DNA from: an uncultured Chromatiaceae bacterium
Lineage (GTDB): Bacteria > Pseudomonadota > Gammaproteobacteria > Tenderiales > Tenderiaceae
Length of the DNA stretch: 45,488 nt
Direction: 5' to 3'
Assembly (NCBI GenBank): GCA_945787735.1
Contig: CALZIQ010000005.1
Location: 9,366 to 54,853 of the forward strand
Each line of letters opens with the position of its first letter. Position 1 is the first letter of the stretch. The position numbers and the translations under genes are program-made. Below the pieces are notes generated by a model. That model was not told where the DNA came from, did not search any database, and saw only the letters and a list, made by a program, of their open reading frames with translations. Shown here in pieces: positions 7,903 to 16,209 of the stretch.

Positions 7903-9903
7903 CTAGTCGCTGCGACCCCTGCCAAATGGATAGGTCGGTCTTGCACCAAATACCGCATTCCAGCCACGTGGCCCTGGCCCATCTTCACGGTCGGCCTCAT
8001 ACGAACCTGCCTGGTTATCACTGACATTGTCATAGCCTTGGTAGTAGAAATTCACAGTATCTTCAGAACGGCCCTCTTCTTCCCAGGCAAAGATCTGTCC
8101 AAACCAGGTGATCTTGATGTCATCGCCAGGCGAATAGCTGACTCTACCACCGCCACTTTCGTCGCCGTCTCCATTGCCACCAAGCGTACCGCTGCTGGTC
8201 AGCATATCGCCGGCGACTTCGCGCCGCACGAACATCCAGTCATCACGACGGCCAGCATTGGTTTTTTGCGGGATCAAGCTATAGGAATCCTCCGAAATCT
8301 GTTCGATATTCATAGTGAAGCCCGTCGGACTACCGTTTGATCCATCGATATTGGCTTTATATTCGAAGAGATGGTCCCAGGTAAAGCCCTGCTGTGGAAT
8401 TTTAGACGCAATCCGTTGGGTGAACTCAACAGATGGCAAGCCACTGCTAACAGCCCAACCTGAGCGAACAACCGACCTGTCAGAATAGCCATTCGTGTTA
8501 CCAGATGCACCACCGCCATCGACCAACTGCAGGTTAATTATCCCGTCATCGCCGCGCAGGGCGACTAACGTTTCACTGGAGTACGGCAATGAACCAGCGC
8601 TGCCGCTGGCATCAGAGTCTGTCAGGATAGTGCGTATGTATTCTTGCCCATCACTATTATTAGAAACGAATTGCTGCAAGAAGCCAACGCCTCCCTGTGT
8701 GCCACTACAGCTCATACCCACCGGACAGTTGGCGCTGATCGCACCATCGGCCACGCTCCAGGCACTGAAGTCGATGGGAGAACCTGCAGGGTCGCTGACA
8801 TCAAGCGGCACATCTTCGAATTGAAAGGCGTACTGCGCATTGACTGTGTTAGGCAAGCGCTGTATACCCCCAGAGGTTCTGTTATCACTGTCATTACTTG
8901 GCATGTTTCTTCCGGCAGTATAAGCCGGCATCGAGGGCCTCGAGCCAAACTGGCCCTCAAGCCACACAGCCGGATTTATATCACCGCCGAATTGAAAGAA
9001 TCGGGTCACCTGATCGGTTGTGCGATTTTCAAACGCCAGGTACTCCTCCTTCAGGGCCTCAAAACCAGGCATGTACTCGTTATCTGAGAAATCTTCCAAC
9101 TCTTGCCAATGGTTATTGCTCTGGCCAACCCATTTCGCCGCCACGGTATCGCCTGGATTCCATGACACGGTTACGCCATTCAAGGTTGCCGACCCTGATG
9201 GGGTCATGTCGCCTGCAGTAATGCCCAAGGCAAAACCCAGTGCTTCTTGGGCATTCCTAGGACAACCATTGTCACAATCACCACCGCTGGCCGACTGATC
9301 CCTGGAGCCAGTAATCTGGACAAACTCTTGATCTACACGAAGCGAGGAACCGGTCATAATTCCAACTTCATTGAGATTAGCTTCAAACAAAAATGAAGTG
9401 CTAAATTCAGCATTAAACTTGCCGCCGGTCTCACTAAGAAATTGCTCATTGGTAATGTTTGGCTTGCCAACTTCTGCCGCCCAACCGGATTCAGTAATAT
9501 TACTCATGGAGAATTGAACATCTGACCCGTCGAAATTATTGGCAGTGTCATTGCTCAAGATCTGCCGGCTGGCGAGTCCTGTATCCGGAGTGGAATCTGC
9601 GGGATCATTACGCTGAACAAAATTCTCTGTCGAGAAAGGCAGGGTGTCAGCATTGCCAGTCAAGCCTTTGTCCATGATTATTGTGTGAATCTGGGCGATA
9701 TTACCCTCATTATCGAGGATGTTCTGCTGGAAAAAGCCGGAAGATTCGGCAACGGTTTCACAGGCAGTGCCTGATGGACATGATGCAGAGACAGTCCCAC
9801 CCTGGGATGCCCATTGACCAAACGCCATCGGAGCTGCTGCATGCGCGACCCCGGTCATCGACAGACAAGACATCATCGCACTACCAAAGACTAACTTTTT
9901 CAT
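7903..9903 (-). CDS. Secreted protein of two tandem homologous domains, family not recognised
   Basis: The 666-residue protein starts at the ATG at 9903, with GAGGG eight bases upstream; a GTG at 9918 is less likely. The signal peptide ends VAHAAA. The mature protein is an internal duplication of about 300 + 280 residues. Each half opens with F..W....G.(V/I)SA.CP.G..C and G(F/V)..FLQQ-like residues. Each continues with L(P/F)(F/Y)S(S/T)E, GDM..SG, V(S)(W/Y).PGD, a W.GQ motif and ends with FG(S/A)RP. Each half has a Cys pair near its start that could form a disulfide. There is no lipobox, membrane tail or GlyGly-CTERM, so it is predicted periplasmic or extracellular. It has its own terminator. 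I do not recognise the family. Confidence 0.8.
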   Translation of the reverse strand: MKKLVFGSAMMSCLSMTGVAHAAAPMAFGQWASQGGTVSASCPSGTACETVAESSGFFQQNILDNEGNIAQIHTIIMDKGLTGNADTLPFSTENFVQRNDPADSTPDTGLASRQILSNDTANNFDGSDVQFSMSNITESGWAAEVGKPNITNEQFLSETGGKFNAEFSTSFLFEANLNEVGIMTGSSLRVDQEFVQITGSRDQSASGGDCDNGCPRNAQEALGFALGITAGDMTPSGSATLNGVTVSWNPGDTVAAKWVGQSNNHWQELEDFSDNEYMPGFEALKEEYLAFENRTTDQVTRFFQFGGDINPAVWLEGQFGSRPSMPAYTAGRNMPSNDSDNRTSGGIQRLPNTVNAQYAFQFEDVPLDVSDPAGSPIDFSAWSVADGAISANCPVGMSCSGTQGGVGFLQQFVSNNSDGQEYIRTILTDSDASGSAGSLPYSSETLVALRGDDGIINLQLVDGGGASGNTNGYSDRSVVRSGWAVSSGLPSVEFTQRIASKIPQQGFTWDHLFEYKANIDGSNGSPTGFTMNIEQISEDSYSLIPQKTNAGRRDDWMFVRREVAGDMLTSSGTLGGNGDGDESGGGRVSYSPGDDIKITWFGQIFAWEEEGRSEDTVNFYYQGYDNVSDNQAGSYEADREDGPGPRGWNAVFGARPTYPFGRGRSD

Positions 9904-10064
9904 CCCCACTACCCTCACTATTTTTGTTATGTGAGTGCTGTGTTCACAGCGTTCTACCCAAATTCACTTAACTACAAAAACTCACTTTACAGAATCAGGA
10001 TCAAAATCACCTGCTATCACTCAGTTTTATACACAGTCGTTCTTCCGTGTCGGCCGTGAATTAT

Positions 10065-10832
10065 TTAGTTATATTGGATCGACTTCTCAATTTCCAAAAA
10101 ACGCTGGCGACGCAACTCGTAACGCTCTGGATCAGCCAAACGCAGGGCTCCCTCTCCCCTCTCTCGCTCTGCCAACAGTTCTTCACGCCTTAAGGCCGAC
10201 AGCTGTTGACGCTCATCGCGAATTTTCCGCCTCAATTCCAATTTGCGACGTTGTTGCTGGGCTACATCGATAATCCGCTCACGATGAGCTGGGGGCAGTT
10301 GCGCGAGGCGTTGATCCCAACGCTGCCCTGCCAGTCTGTTATCAGATGCCTGCGAACGCTTTGTCATCGTCCTCAGCATTGCTTCGCCTTCCATGCTCAG
10401 CAGCGGTTCTAGCATCTGCCCATCAGCATCACTTTGTGGTAACAAACTCAAACCTACTAGCAATGGCTTGGCGCCCATTGTCGAGCCGGACTCACCGTAA
10501 CGAAATACTGAATTCATACCACGGACAAGTTGTTTGAGTCCCTGTTCCAGTGGCTGGTTCTGAATCGTAACGCTTACCTGTTGCTCCACCCGCGGATCCA
10601 TCAACACTTCAATACCTGATAACATTGCGATCCGGCTTAGCACCGTTTTTAATGATACCTGTTCAACCTGAAGCGTCAACACATCATTGTTCGGATCATA
10701 TTGCAGTTTTTGTGGCGATAGTCCCTCTGCACTATTTACCTCCATCACGCCAAGCAAGAAGAATACTGCCAAACACGTGGGCATGAATGCCAAAGGCTTT
10801 TGACGATTATTAACATTCAAATGTGTCGTCAT
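10065..10832 (-). CDS. Exported STN-domain (secretin/TonB short N-terminal-like) protein
   Basis: The start is uncertain: ATG at 10832 (255 residues), ATG at 10853 or TTG at 10895, none with a strong ribosome site. A hydrophobic export segment (PTCLAVFFLLGVMEVNSAEG) is followed by a domain of about 70 residues with the STN pattern: L.YDP....L.L.VE.V.LK.VL..IA..SGIE, a D-P-R-V turn, V.I.NQPLEQ.L.QLVRG. STN domains occur at the N-termini of secretins and TonB receptors. Here no barrel follows; the rest is a charged, Arg/Glu-rich helical region. The gene closely follows or overlaps the glycine-rich lipoprotein gene (stop at 10874) and is probably co-expressed with it. A role in export or assembly of that lipoprotein is inference only. 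Confidence 0.75.
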   Translation of the reverse strand: MTTHLNVNNRQKPLAFMPTCLAVFFLLGVMEVNSAEGLSPQKLQYDPNNDVLTLQVEQVSLKTVLSRIAMLSGIEVLMDPRVEQQVSVTIQNQPLEQGLKQLVRGMNSVFRYGESGSTMGAKPLLVGLSLLPQSDADGQMLEPLLSMEGEAMLRTMTKRSQASDNRLAGQRWDQRLAQLPPAHRERIIDVAQQQRRKLELRRKIRDERQQLSALRREELLAERERGEGALRLADPERYELRRQRFLEIEKSIQYN

Positions 10833-10873
10833 AATGCTGAGAGGTCCGCTCATATGCCGCAAAAGAGTCAACC

Positions 10874-13402
10874 TTAACACTCGCCTTCTTTGCAAAGCCC
10901 ACCGATCGCAAGACCACCTGTTGAGCCAGTACTTTCACCAGCACCACCAGCATACTCATAACCAACAGTGAGCTCATTGGCAGTCACAGCCTGCGGACCA
11001 GATTGACTATAAATTTCTATCAAGCCGCCAGAACCACCTTTTGAGCCGCTAACGGTGCCATCGGAATCACCACCAACCGCACTTACACTGCCAGCGTTGT
11101 ATACGGCTCCCGCTGCAATCAGGGCTACCAAGTCGCCTGCATCACCGCCACGACGTTTTGCATCGCCGCCGTCTGCTGCAATCGCCGCTTCATTGCTGGC
11201 TTCACCCAACTCAGTAAGCATTGAAATATTGCCACCCTTGCCGCCTTTTCCATCAGTTGTGTCTATGTCTATACCGCCATTAGCGCTGATGGCACCTGTA
11301 TTCGCAACTCGGTTATAACCCCAAAGCATGACATCACCTGCTGCACCTGCGTCACTCGCTTCGTCATTTATACCGACGTTCTTACCACCACTGGTATTAA
11401 TTGTGGCTGCGTTTGTGGTGTGTTCCATGGTTTTTATATCAGGCAGGATGGGAAAAAACACCACATCAAACATACCGCAGTAATACTCAGTTTCCATGGA
11501 TACATCGCCACCTTTTCCACCTTTTGCTGGCAGCACTCCATTGACACCCGGGGTAGCATCACCGCCGACAGCGATGATGTCTGCATGATTTTCAACATCA
11601 CCACTTGGGGTCAGAAATTCTGCAGCAGTATCACCGAACTGAGTCATCATGCCAACCATACCGGCGTCACCACCGTTATTGCCGCTGCCACCACTCGCGT
11701 TGATTTCACCGTATCCCAACAGATATAAATACTGATCTAGGGAATGCAGCTTTGCATTCAGCTCGATGACAACTAATCCACCAGCACCACCTCTGCCAGA
11801 GCCATCAGGAGCGGCATGGCCGCCTGATGCATCTATGTTGCCGGATATTTCCATATGACCTACTGGCTGCCAAGCTTCGGTTAGACTGCCGTAATCGACC
11901 TGGAACGTGACATCACCCGCGGTCCCACCACTAGCCACATCGCCACTGCTTGAGCCGCCCTTGCTAACCACGTCTCCAGTATTTGCCAGGGCCACCTGTA
12001 GTGCACCACTTGCATTGCGAATACCGCCGCCGTCGGTGTAAAGACCGATGTCACCACCGGTTCCTGCCGGCCCGTTGCTGGCATTTCCTCCGGCACCGAT
12101 TAGATCTCCGCTATTTTTTACAACCCCCACACCTGTGACTCGGATTGCGATATTGCCACCGTCACCACCTTGTACGACGCCTGAGCCGCCATTAGTCGTA
12201 ATAGCCGCTGAATTGAATCCATTGCCTAGGTAAGTCTTGATATCTACATCACCACCTTTACCTCCAGCACCGCCGGTAGTCGAGTTTCCTCCTGAGGTGA
12301 TGATAGGCCCCGTGTTTTCAAGACCCGCTTCAGCAGCAAAATTGACATTACCGCCATCCCCAGCAGAACCAATACCACTGTTGTCACCACCCATAGTTGT
12401 GAAGGTGCCAGCGTTATAGATTGAGTAGTCAACGATAAAGTCGACACCGCCACCATTTTGGCCTGCAGCATGTGCTGAGGTATCAACAACGCTGCCCTGA
12501 GAACCGATATAACTGGCTGCATAAATCAAAATGCCACCACGCTCACCTTCGTCATCATCTTGGGTCGTGATAACACCCTCATTATGGACGTCGTTGGCAA
12601 GGATCAGCTGAAGATAATCGCCAGAGCCAAAGTTTAAACCGAATGTCAATGTTGCGCCCTGCTTAACGTGTACACCTGTAACCGGCGCTTCATCACCAAT
12701 GGTTCCGTCACCATCGGAAATATATAAATTTCTATCCGTTCTTAGCACATAGGGCACGCCCTGCGCTGGCTCAGAAGTTACATTAGCTGCCACCGTGTTT
12801 GCACCGACTACAAGCGCATTTGAACCAAGATTCACTGAAGGGGTATAAGGCTGAAAACTGCTATCGGCCGGACTAGATTGCGCAGGACCTTTAACACGTA
12901 GACCCGCCATGCCACCGGGTTGAAATATATCAACGCAGCCACCGTCACCGCCTTTACCACCGTTGTTGCCGCCGTTACCACCAGAGGTATCGATGTAAAA
13001 GCCGTTAGCAGCCGAGGGAGAATCATTGGGGATCAATAGGCCAGTATCGTCTGCCCCCTGACCTGCGCTGAATGGCACGCTGCCATTGATGCAATTCGTC
13101 GCTGAACGAGCTGTGTTGGAACGATCGAAAAAACCACCGCCTCTTGAATCTGGAATAACATTATCAGAGTTTGAGCCAGTACTTGAGCCTGCATCGGAGG
13201 TGGAGCTAGTGTTGGAGCTGGTCCCACTTGTCGAAGATGTATCGGCGGCAGATGTTTGATTTTGGTTGTCAGTCACTGTCGCTGGTGGACTACTTTCTCC
13301 GCCACAGCCTGTGAGCAACAAGGCACTAGCGATTAGAGCTACAACAGGACGGAATACAAAGGTTTCACTGCGACGTGCAGAACAGTCGTCTCTCGTATAC
13401 AT
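10874..13402 (-). CDS. Glycine-rich repeat lipoprotein (predicted beta-solenoid)
   Basis: The ATG at 13402 gives 842 residues and is preferred because GGTGGGAAG lies just upstream. It begins with a lipoprotein signal having the lipobox LLTGC; the frame upstream of it codes for nothing recognisable. A Ser/Thr/Asn-rich linker (about 50 residues) precedes a long region of imperfect repeats of about 40-55 residues. Their pattern is GG.GG(D/N)(V/I)...(A/T)..G..N.G.I...GG, suggesting a stacked beta-solenoid. The C-terminus has a Cys pair (GLCKEGEC). The residue after the lipid-bearing Cys is Gly, not Asp, so an outer-membrane destination is expected. I cannot name a family. It shares a promoter block with the 17730 beta-helix gene and precedes the STN gene. 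Confidence 0.8.
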   Translation of the reverse strand: MYTRDDCSARRSETFVFRPVVALIASALLLTGCGGESSPPATVTDNQNQTSAADTSSTSGTSSNTSSTSDAGSSTGSNSDNVIPDSRGGGFFDRSNTARSATNCINGSVPFSAGQGADDTGLLIPNDSPSAANGFYIDTSGGNGGNNGGKGGDGGCVDIFQPGGMAGLRVKGPAQSSPADSSFQPYTPSVNLGSNALVVGANTVAANVTSEPAQGVPYVLRTDRNLYISDGDGTIGDEAPVTGVHVKQGATLTFGLNFGSGDYLQLILANDVHNEGVITTQDDDEGERGGILIYAASYIGSQGSVVDTSAHAAGQNGGGVDFIVDYSIYNAGTFTTMGGDNSGIGSAGDGGNVNFAAEAGLENTGPIITSGGNSTTGGAGGKGGDVDIKTYLGNGFNSAAITTNGGSGVVQGGDGGNIAIRVTGVGVVKNSGDLIGAGGNASNGPAGTGGDIGLYTDGGGIRNASGALQVALANTGDVVSKGGSSSGDVASGGTAGDVTFQVDYGSLTEAWQPVGHMEISGNIDASGGHAAPDGSGRGGAGGLVVIELNAKLHSLDQYLYLLGYGEINASGGSGNNGGDAGMVGMMTQFGDTAAEFLTPSGDVENHADIIAVGGDATPGVNGVLPAKGGKGGDVSMETEYYCGMFDVVFFPILPDIKTMEHTTNAATINTSGGKNVGINDEASDAGAAGDVMLWGYNRVANTGAISANGGIDIDTTDGKGGKGGNISMLTELGEASNEAAIAADGGDAKRRGGDAGDLVALIAAGAVYNAGSVSAVGGDSDGTVSGSKGGSGGLIEIYSQSGPQAVTANELTVGYEYAGGAGESTGSTGGLAIGGLCKEGEC

Positions 13403-13641
13403 GTGATTTTCTTCCCACCTCAGCAGGCCCTTGGGGCCTTTATTATCGATAGTCAGGACTCTCCCATCCCGAATGACTATCTTTTTTTGCAGCAACAGCA
13501 GACTTATACCTGCTGTTACCATCCACACTCAAACAGCCGAAGAATTTCCCCCTCTACGGCCAGTAGGGATAAAACCGAATCAAAAACCAAGACTAGACTG
13601 CGCTCTTCGAAATCTAGCTTTTCAGGCTTTATTCTCAGGCG
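13403..13641 (-). other. Long structured 5' leader of the glycine-rich lipoprotein gene
   Basis: About 230 bases separate the predicted promoter from the ATG. On the minus strand they can form successive hairpins: AACAGCAG/CTGCTGTT (13494-13501 with 13510-13517), GATAGTCA/TGACTATC (13448-13455 with 13474-13481) and AGGCCC/GGGCCT directly before the Shine-Dalgarno (about 13427-13440). No known riboswitch was recognised. Confidence 0.45.
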
Positions 13642-13670
13642 ATACTACTGAAGCCAATATCAAAAGTAAA
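13642..13670 (-). promoter_or_regulatory. Predicted promoter of the glycine-rich lipoprotein gene (shared block)
   Basis: On the minus strand TTTACT (13670-13665), a 17-base spacer and TAGTAT (13647-13642) are visible. The surrounding 51 bases (13689-13639) match 17575-17625 on the plus strand at 45 positions without gaps, including both hexamers and the spacing. Confidence 0.6.
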
Positions 13671-13790
13671 CCAGCACATACTTAATTGCATGGCTGTGCC
13701 TGCAGAGCCAAGCTTCCAATACGCTCATTTAACCTGCATTTATGCAAACCAAATATATTTTTATACTCCTTAATATATAGGATATAGGCC

Positions 13791-14203
13791 AAGACACGCC
13801 TCTATTCGCGATATCATTTGGCAAAAATGCACAAACTAATGCAAAATTCTCGACTTTAATGCTCAGAAAAAAATTATAAGTAAGACCCTCGGAATTACGT
13901 AAACAATAAATCACTAACGAGGATTGTCAGACTGGCACACCTGTCTATTCAGCCATCAACCAAACATCTTATTGAGGTTAGGAGCATCGACAAACATATC
14001 CATCAAGTATCAGCACGCTCATTTCAAATACTTGGCCAGCACTTTTTGCTGGCATGCTTGACATCAGCCAGTCAACGGATCATTTCGTGCCCCAGGCAGA
14101 TGATAGCCGCTCACACCTCGAACAACTTATCGTAGCCATCCATCCTACCGAGCTGACACCAAACTAGGCAGACAGCATCCTCTTTTTCATGTACCTCTGG
14201 ACC
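13791..14203 (+). pseudogene. Decayed tandem copy of the leader and 5' end of the beta-helix gene
   Basis: This segment aligns with about 14204-14626, the promoter, leader and first codons of the adjacent beta-helix gene. The offset is 411-413 bases at the left and 435 at the right because about 24 bases have been lost. Shared landmarks are TAATGCTCAG (13857 and 14268), CCATCAACCAA.CAT in the leader, and TTCGTGCC.CAG with the following codons. The start codon has become ATC (near 13987), and a Glu codon is now TAG at 14165-14167 within ELTPN-stop. The TATAAT of the live copy is not conserved. Confidence 0.75.
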
Positions 14204-14229
14204 GCGACACGCCTGTCTTAGCAATAACA

Positions 14230-14259
14230 TTGAGCAATAAAACAAAATTTATGTATAAT
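14230..14259 (+). promoter_or_regulatory. Predicted sigma-70-type promoter of the first beta-helix gene
   Basis: TTGAGC (14230-14235), an 18-base spacer and a perfect TATAAT (14254-14259) lie about 140 bases before the ATG. The leader contains a hairpin GGTTGG...CCAACC enclosing GACAG/CTGTC (about 14335-14367). Confidence 0.55.
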
Positions 14260-14398
14260 CTTCAGCCTAATGCTCAGTAAAGAAAGTTGATAAAGCAAGT
14301 ACAACTAGGTGTTACCTGCTGAATAAATAACGAGGGTTGGCAGACAGGGACTTCTGTCCATCCAACCATCAACCAAGCATGCTATAGAGGTTTGAAGC

Positions 14399-16159
14399 AT
14401 GAAAAGTTTTTCTCTCTCGCCAACATCATTTCTTCGTTACGCATCATCTAAAGCCGTGGGCCATGCAATCTTGCTAGCCAGTTTGATGGCAACCAGCCAA
14501 TCGCAGGCAGCGGATTATTTCGTGCCTCAGACAAATGATGGTCGCTCACACGCCGAACAACTTATCGAAGCCTTACGTTCTGCCGAGCTCACGCCAAACG
14601 AGGCTGACACAATCTTCATCGCTGCCGGCACCTACACATTCGACAATTACAGCGACGAGGGTGCCGGATACAACGCTCTACCGACTGTTAGCACTGAGAT
14701 CACGCTCAAAGGTGCTGGCGCCGAGAGCACAATCATTGAACGAAACCAGTCAGCCTCGACCCCCATATTTAGACTGATGCATGTTGCTGCCACAGGCAAA
14801 CTGACCCTTGAAGGGGTGACACTCCAAGGCGGCGAAACAACATGTATAGGAGATCCTCGCTGTGACTCGCAGTTCAACTTTCCCGGCGATACCGGAGGCG
14901 CTATTTTTGTAGCTGCGACAGTCGATCAACTAGACCAGCCGATACAGGGCCAACTGTACGTGATCGATAGCGTACTCACCGACAATTATTCAGAAAATTG
15001 CGGCGGTGCCATCCGCAACGACGGTGGCTTAGTCCATGTCGAACGCAGCATTATCTCGAACAACCGTACTCGCTATGTCATCGATGGTGCTGGCATCTAC
15101 AATGACGCCCACTACAGCGAGGATAATGACAACAACGGCAACAGCAAAACGACTTTAGTCCGCGGTAAAACAACTGTCATTGACTCTAGCTTTATTGGTA
15201 ACCTCGGCGGCGGCCAAGGCGCGGCAATATTCAATGAAAATGGATTTGTTAAGGTAAGCAATAGCAGCATTATCGGTAATTGGGCACGCTTCAATGGTGG
15301 TGGTATTGGCAATGGTTATGGCATCACCGAAATCGAAAATTCTACGATTTTTGGAAATTACAGCGGCCATCGTGGAGGGGGGGTCTATGGCGGGAAGAGC
15401 AGTGAGCTGGCAACTGACTCACAAGACTCGATTATCAGAATCAATAACTCCACCGTCACTGGCAACATGTCTGAAAAAGATAGTGGTGATGGCCACGCTG
15501 GCGGAGGTGGTATTGCTGTGTATTTTGGTTCGATTGAGATGCAAAACACCATTGTCAGCAACAACTCAGCGCCTCTGGGTATTGACTGCCGGGTCAATCG
15601 TTCGAGCGCCAAACTTATCTCTCTGGGAAACAACCTGATTGGCGACGCGAACGGCTGCGAAGCGATAACAACCGCCGGCAACAACGATCTTTATCAAGAC
15701 CCCGCCCTGGACCTTTGCATGAGCAATGGAGAGCCGGGCAAGGCCCACTTGCCGCTGCGGCTTGCATCACCCGCGCGTGATGCCGCTGATGCTTTAGCCT
15801 GTACAAGCGTGGATCAACTCGGCCGCACTCGCAATAACTGCGATATCGGTGCCGTGGAATATGATGACTCTCCGAACCAAGGGAGTTTCAACCGCTCATG
15901 CCACATCGCCACAAGCGATGATTATGACAACGCTCTTCCTCCGCCCGATGAGGAAGATGGCAACAGCGAAGAAACACCAGCAGAATCAAATGAGACCGTT
16001 GTGCAATCATCTGATGAGAATCAGAGTACCGTTGAAACCGTCAGTCTGCCGGCAAATCCTGCCCCCGCTAGCGGCGGTGGTGGTACCGGCCTTTGGTTAT
16101 CATTGCTACTACCTATCTTCGTACTACGTCGGGGCCATCAATTATCTACAAGGCTTTAA
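14399..16159 (+). CDS. Exported right-handed beta-helix (choice-of-anchor Q type) protein with GlyGly-CTERM-like tail
   Basis: The 586-residue protein starts at ATG 14399. Its signal peptide ends SQSQAAD. The first mature part (about 35-140) resembles the CSLREA-type N-cap seen in such proteins: L..AL.SAEL....DTI.IAAGTYT and I.GAGAESTIIERN. A series of beta-helix coils follows with (N)STI.GN...GGGI pattern, then the choice-of-anchor Q ending (GNNLIGD..GC, SPARDAADA, DQLGR.R..CDIGAVEY). The C-terminus is an acidic Ser/Glu linker, ASGGGG, a hydrophobic segment and LRRGHQLSTRL. This is the layout of GlyGly-CTERM-sorted proteins. It is paralogous to the 17730 gene. Likely at or beyond the outer membrane; substrate unknown. 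Confidence 0.87.
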   Translation: MKSFSLSPTSFLRYASSKAVGHAILLASLMATSQSQAADYFVPQTNDGRSHAEQLIEALRSAELTPNEADTIFIAAGTYTFDNYSDEGAGYNALPTVSTEITLKGAGAESTIIERNQSASTPIFRLMHVAATGKLTLEGVTLQGGETTCIGDPRCDSQFNFPGDTGGAIFVAATVDQLDQPIQGQLYVIDSVLTDNYSENCGGAIRNDGGLVHVERSIISNNRTRYVIDGAGIYNDAHYSEDNDNNGNSKTTLVRGKTTVIDSSFIGNLGGGQGAAIFNENGFVKVSNSSIIGNWARFNGGGIGNGYGITEIENSTIFGNYSGHRGGGVYGGKSSELATDSQDSIIRINNSTVTGNMSEKDSGDGHAGGGGIAVYFGSIEMQNTIVSNNSAPLGIDCRVNRSSAKLISLGNNLIGDANGCEAITTAGNNDLYQDPALDLCMSNGEPGKAHLPLRLASPARDAADALACTSVDQLGRTRNNCDIGAVEYDDSPNQGSFNRSCHIATSDDYDNALPPPDEEDGNSEETPAESNETVVQSSDENQSTVETVSLPANPAPASGGGGTGLWLSLLLPIFVLRRGHQLSTRL

Positions 16160-16209
16160 ACTGTTTCAACCACTCAGTAGTACGCAACCAAGGCCCTGAC
16201 AAAAACGGC

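Noticed and set aside
9930-9948. Possible CRP site upstream of the two-domain secreted protein (TGTGA...TCACA)
   Set aside because: The half-sites are nine bases apart instead of six; the region is better read as a simple GCTGTG/CACAGC hairpin.
11000-13300. Repeated GCC/ACC-rich DNA as a CRISPR or tandem-repeat array
   Set aside because: The repetition is codon-level, caused by the GG.GG protein repeats, with no constant repeat or unique spacers.
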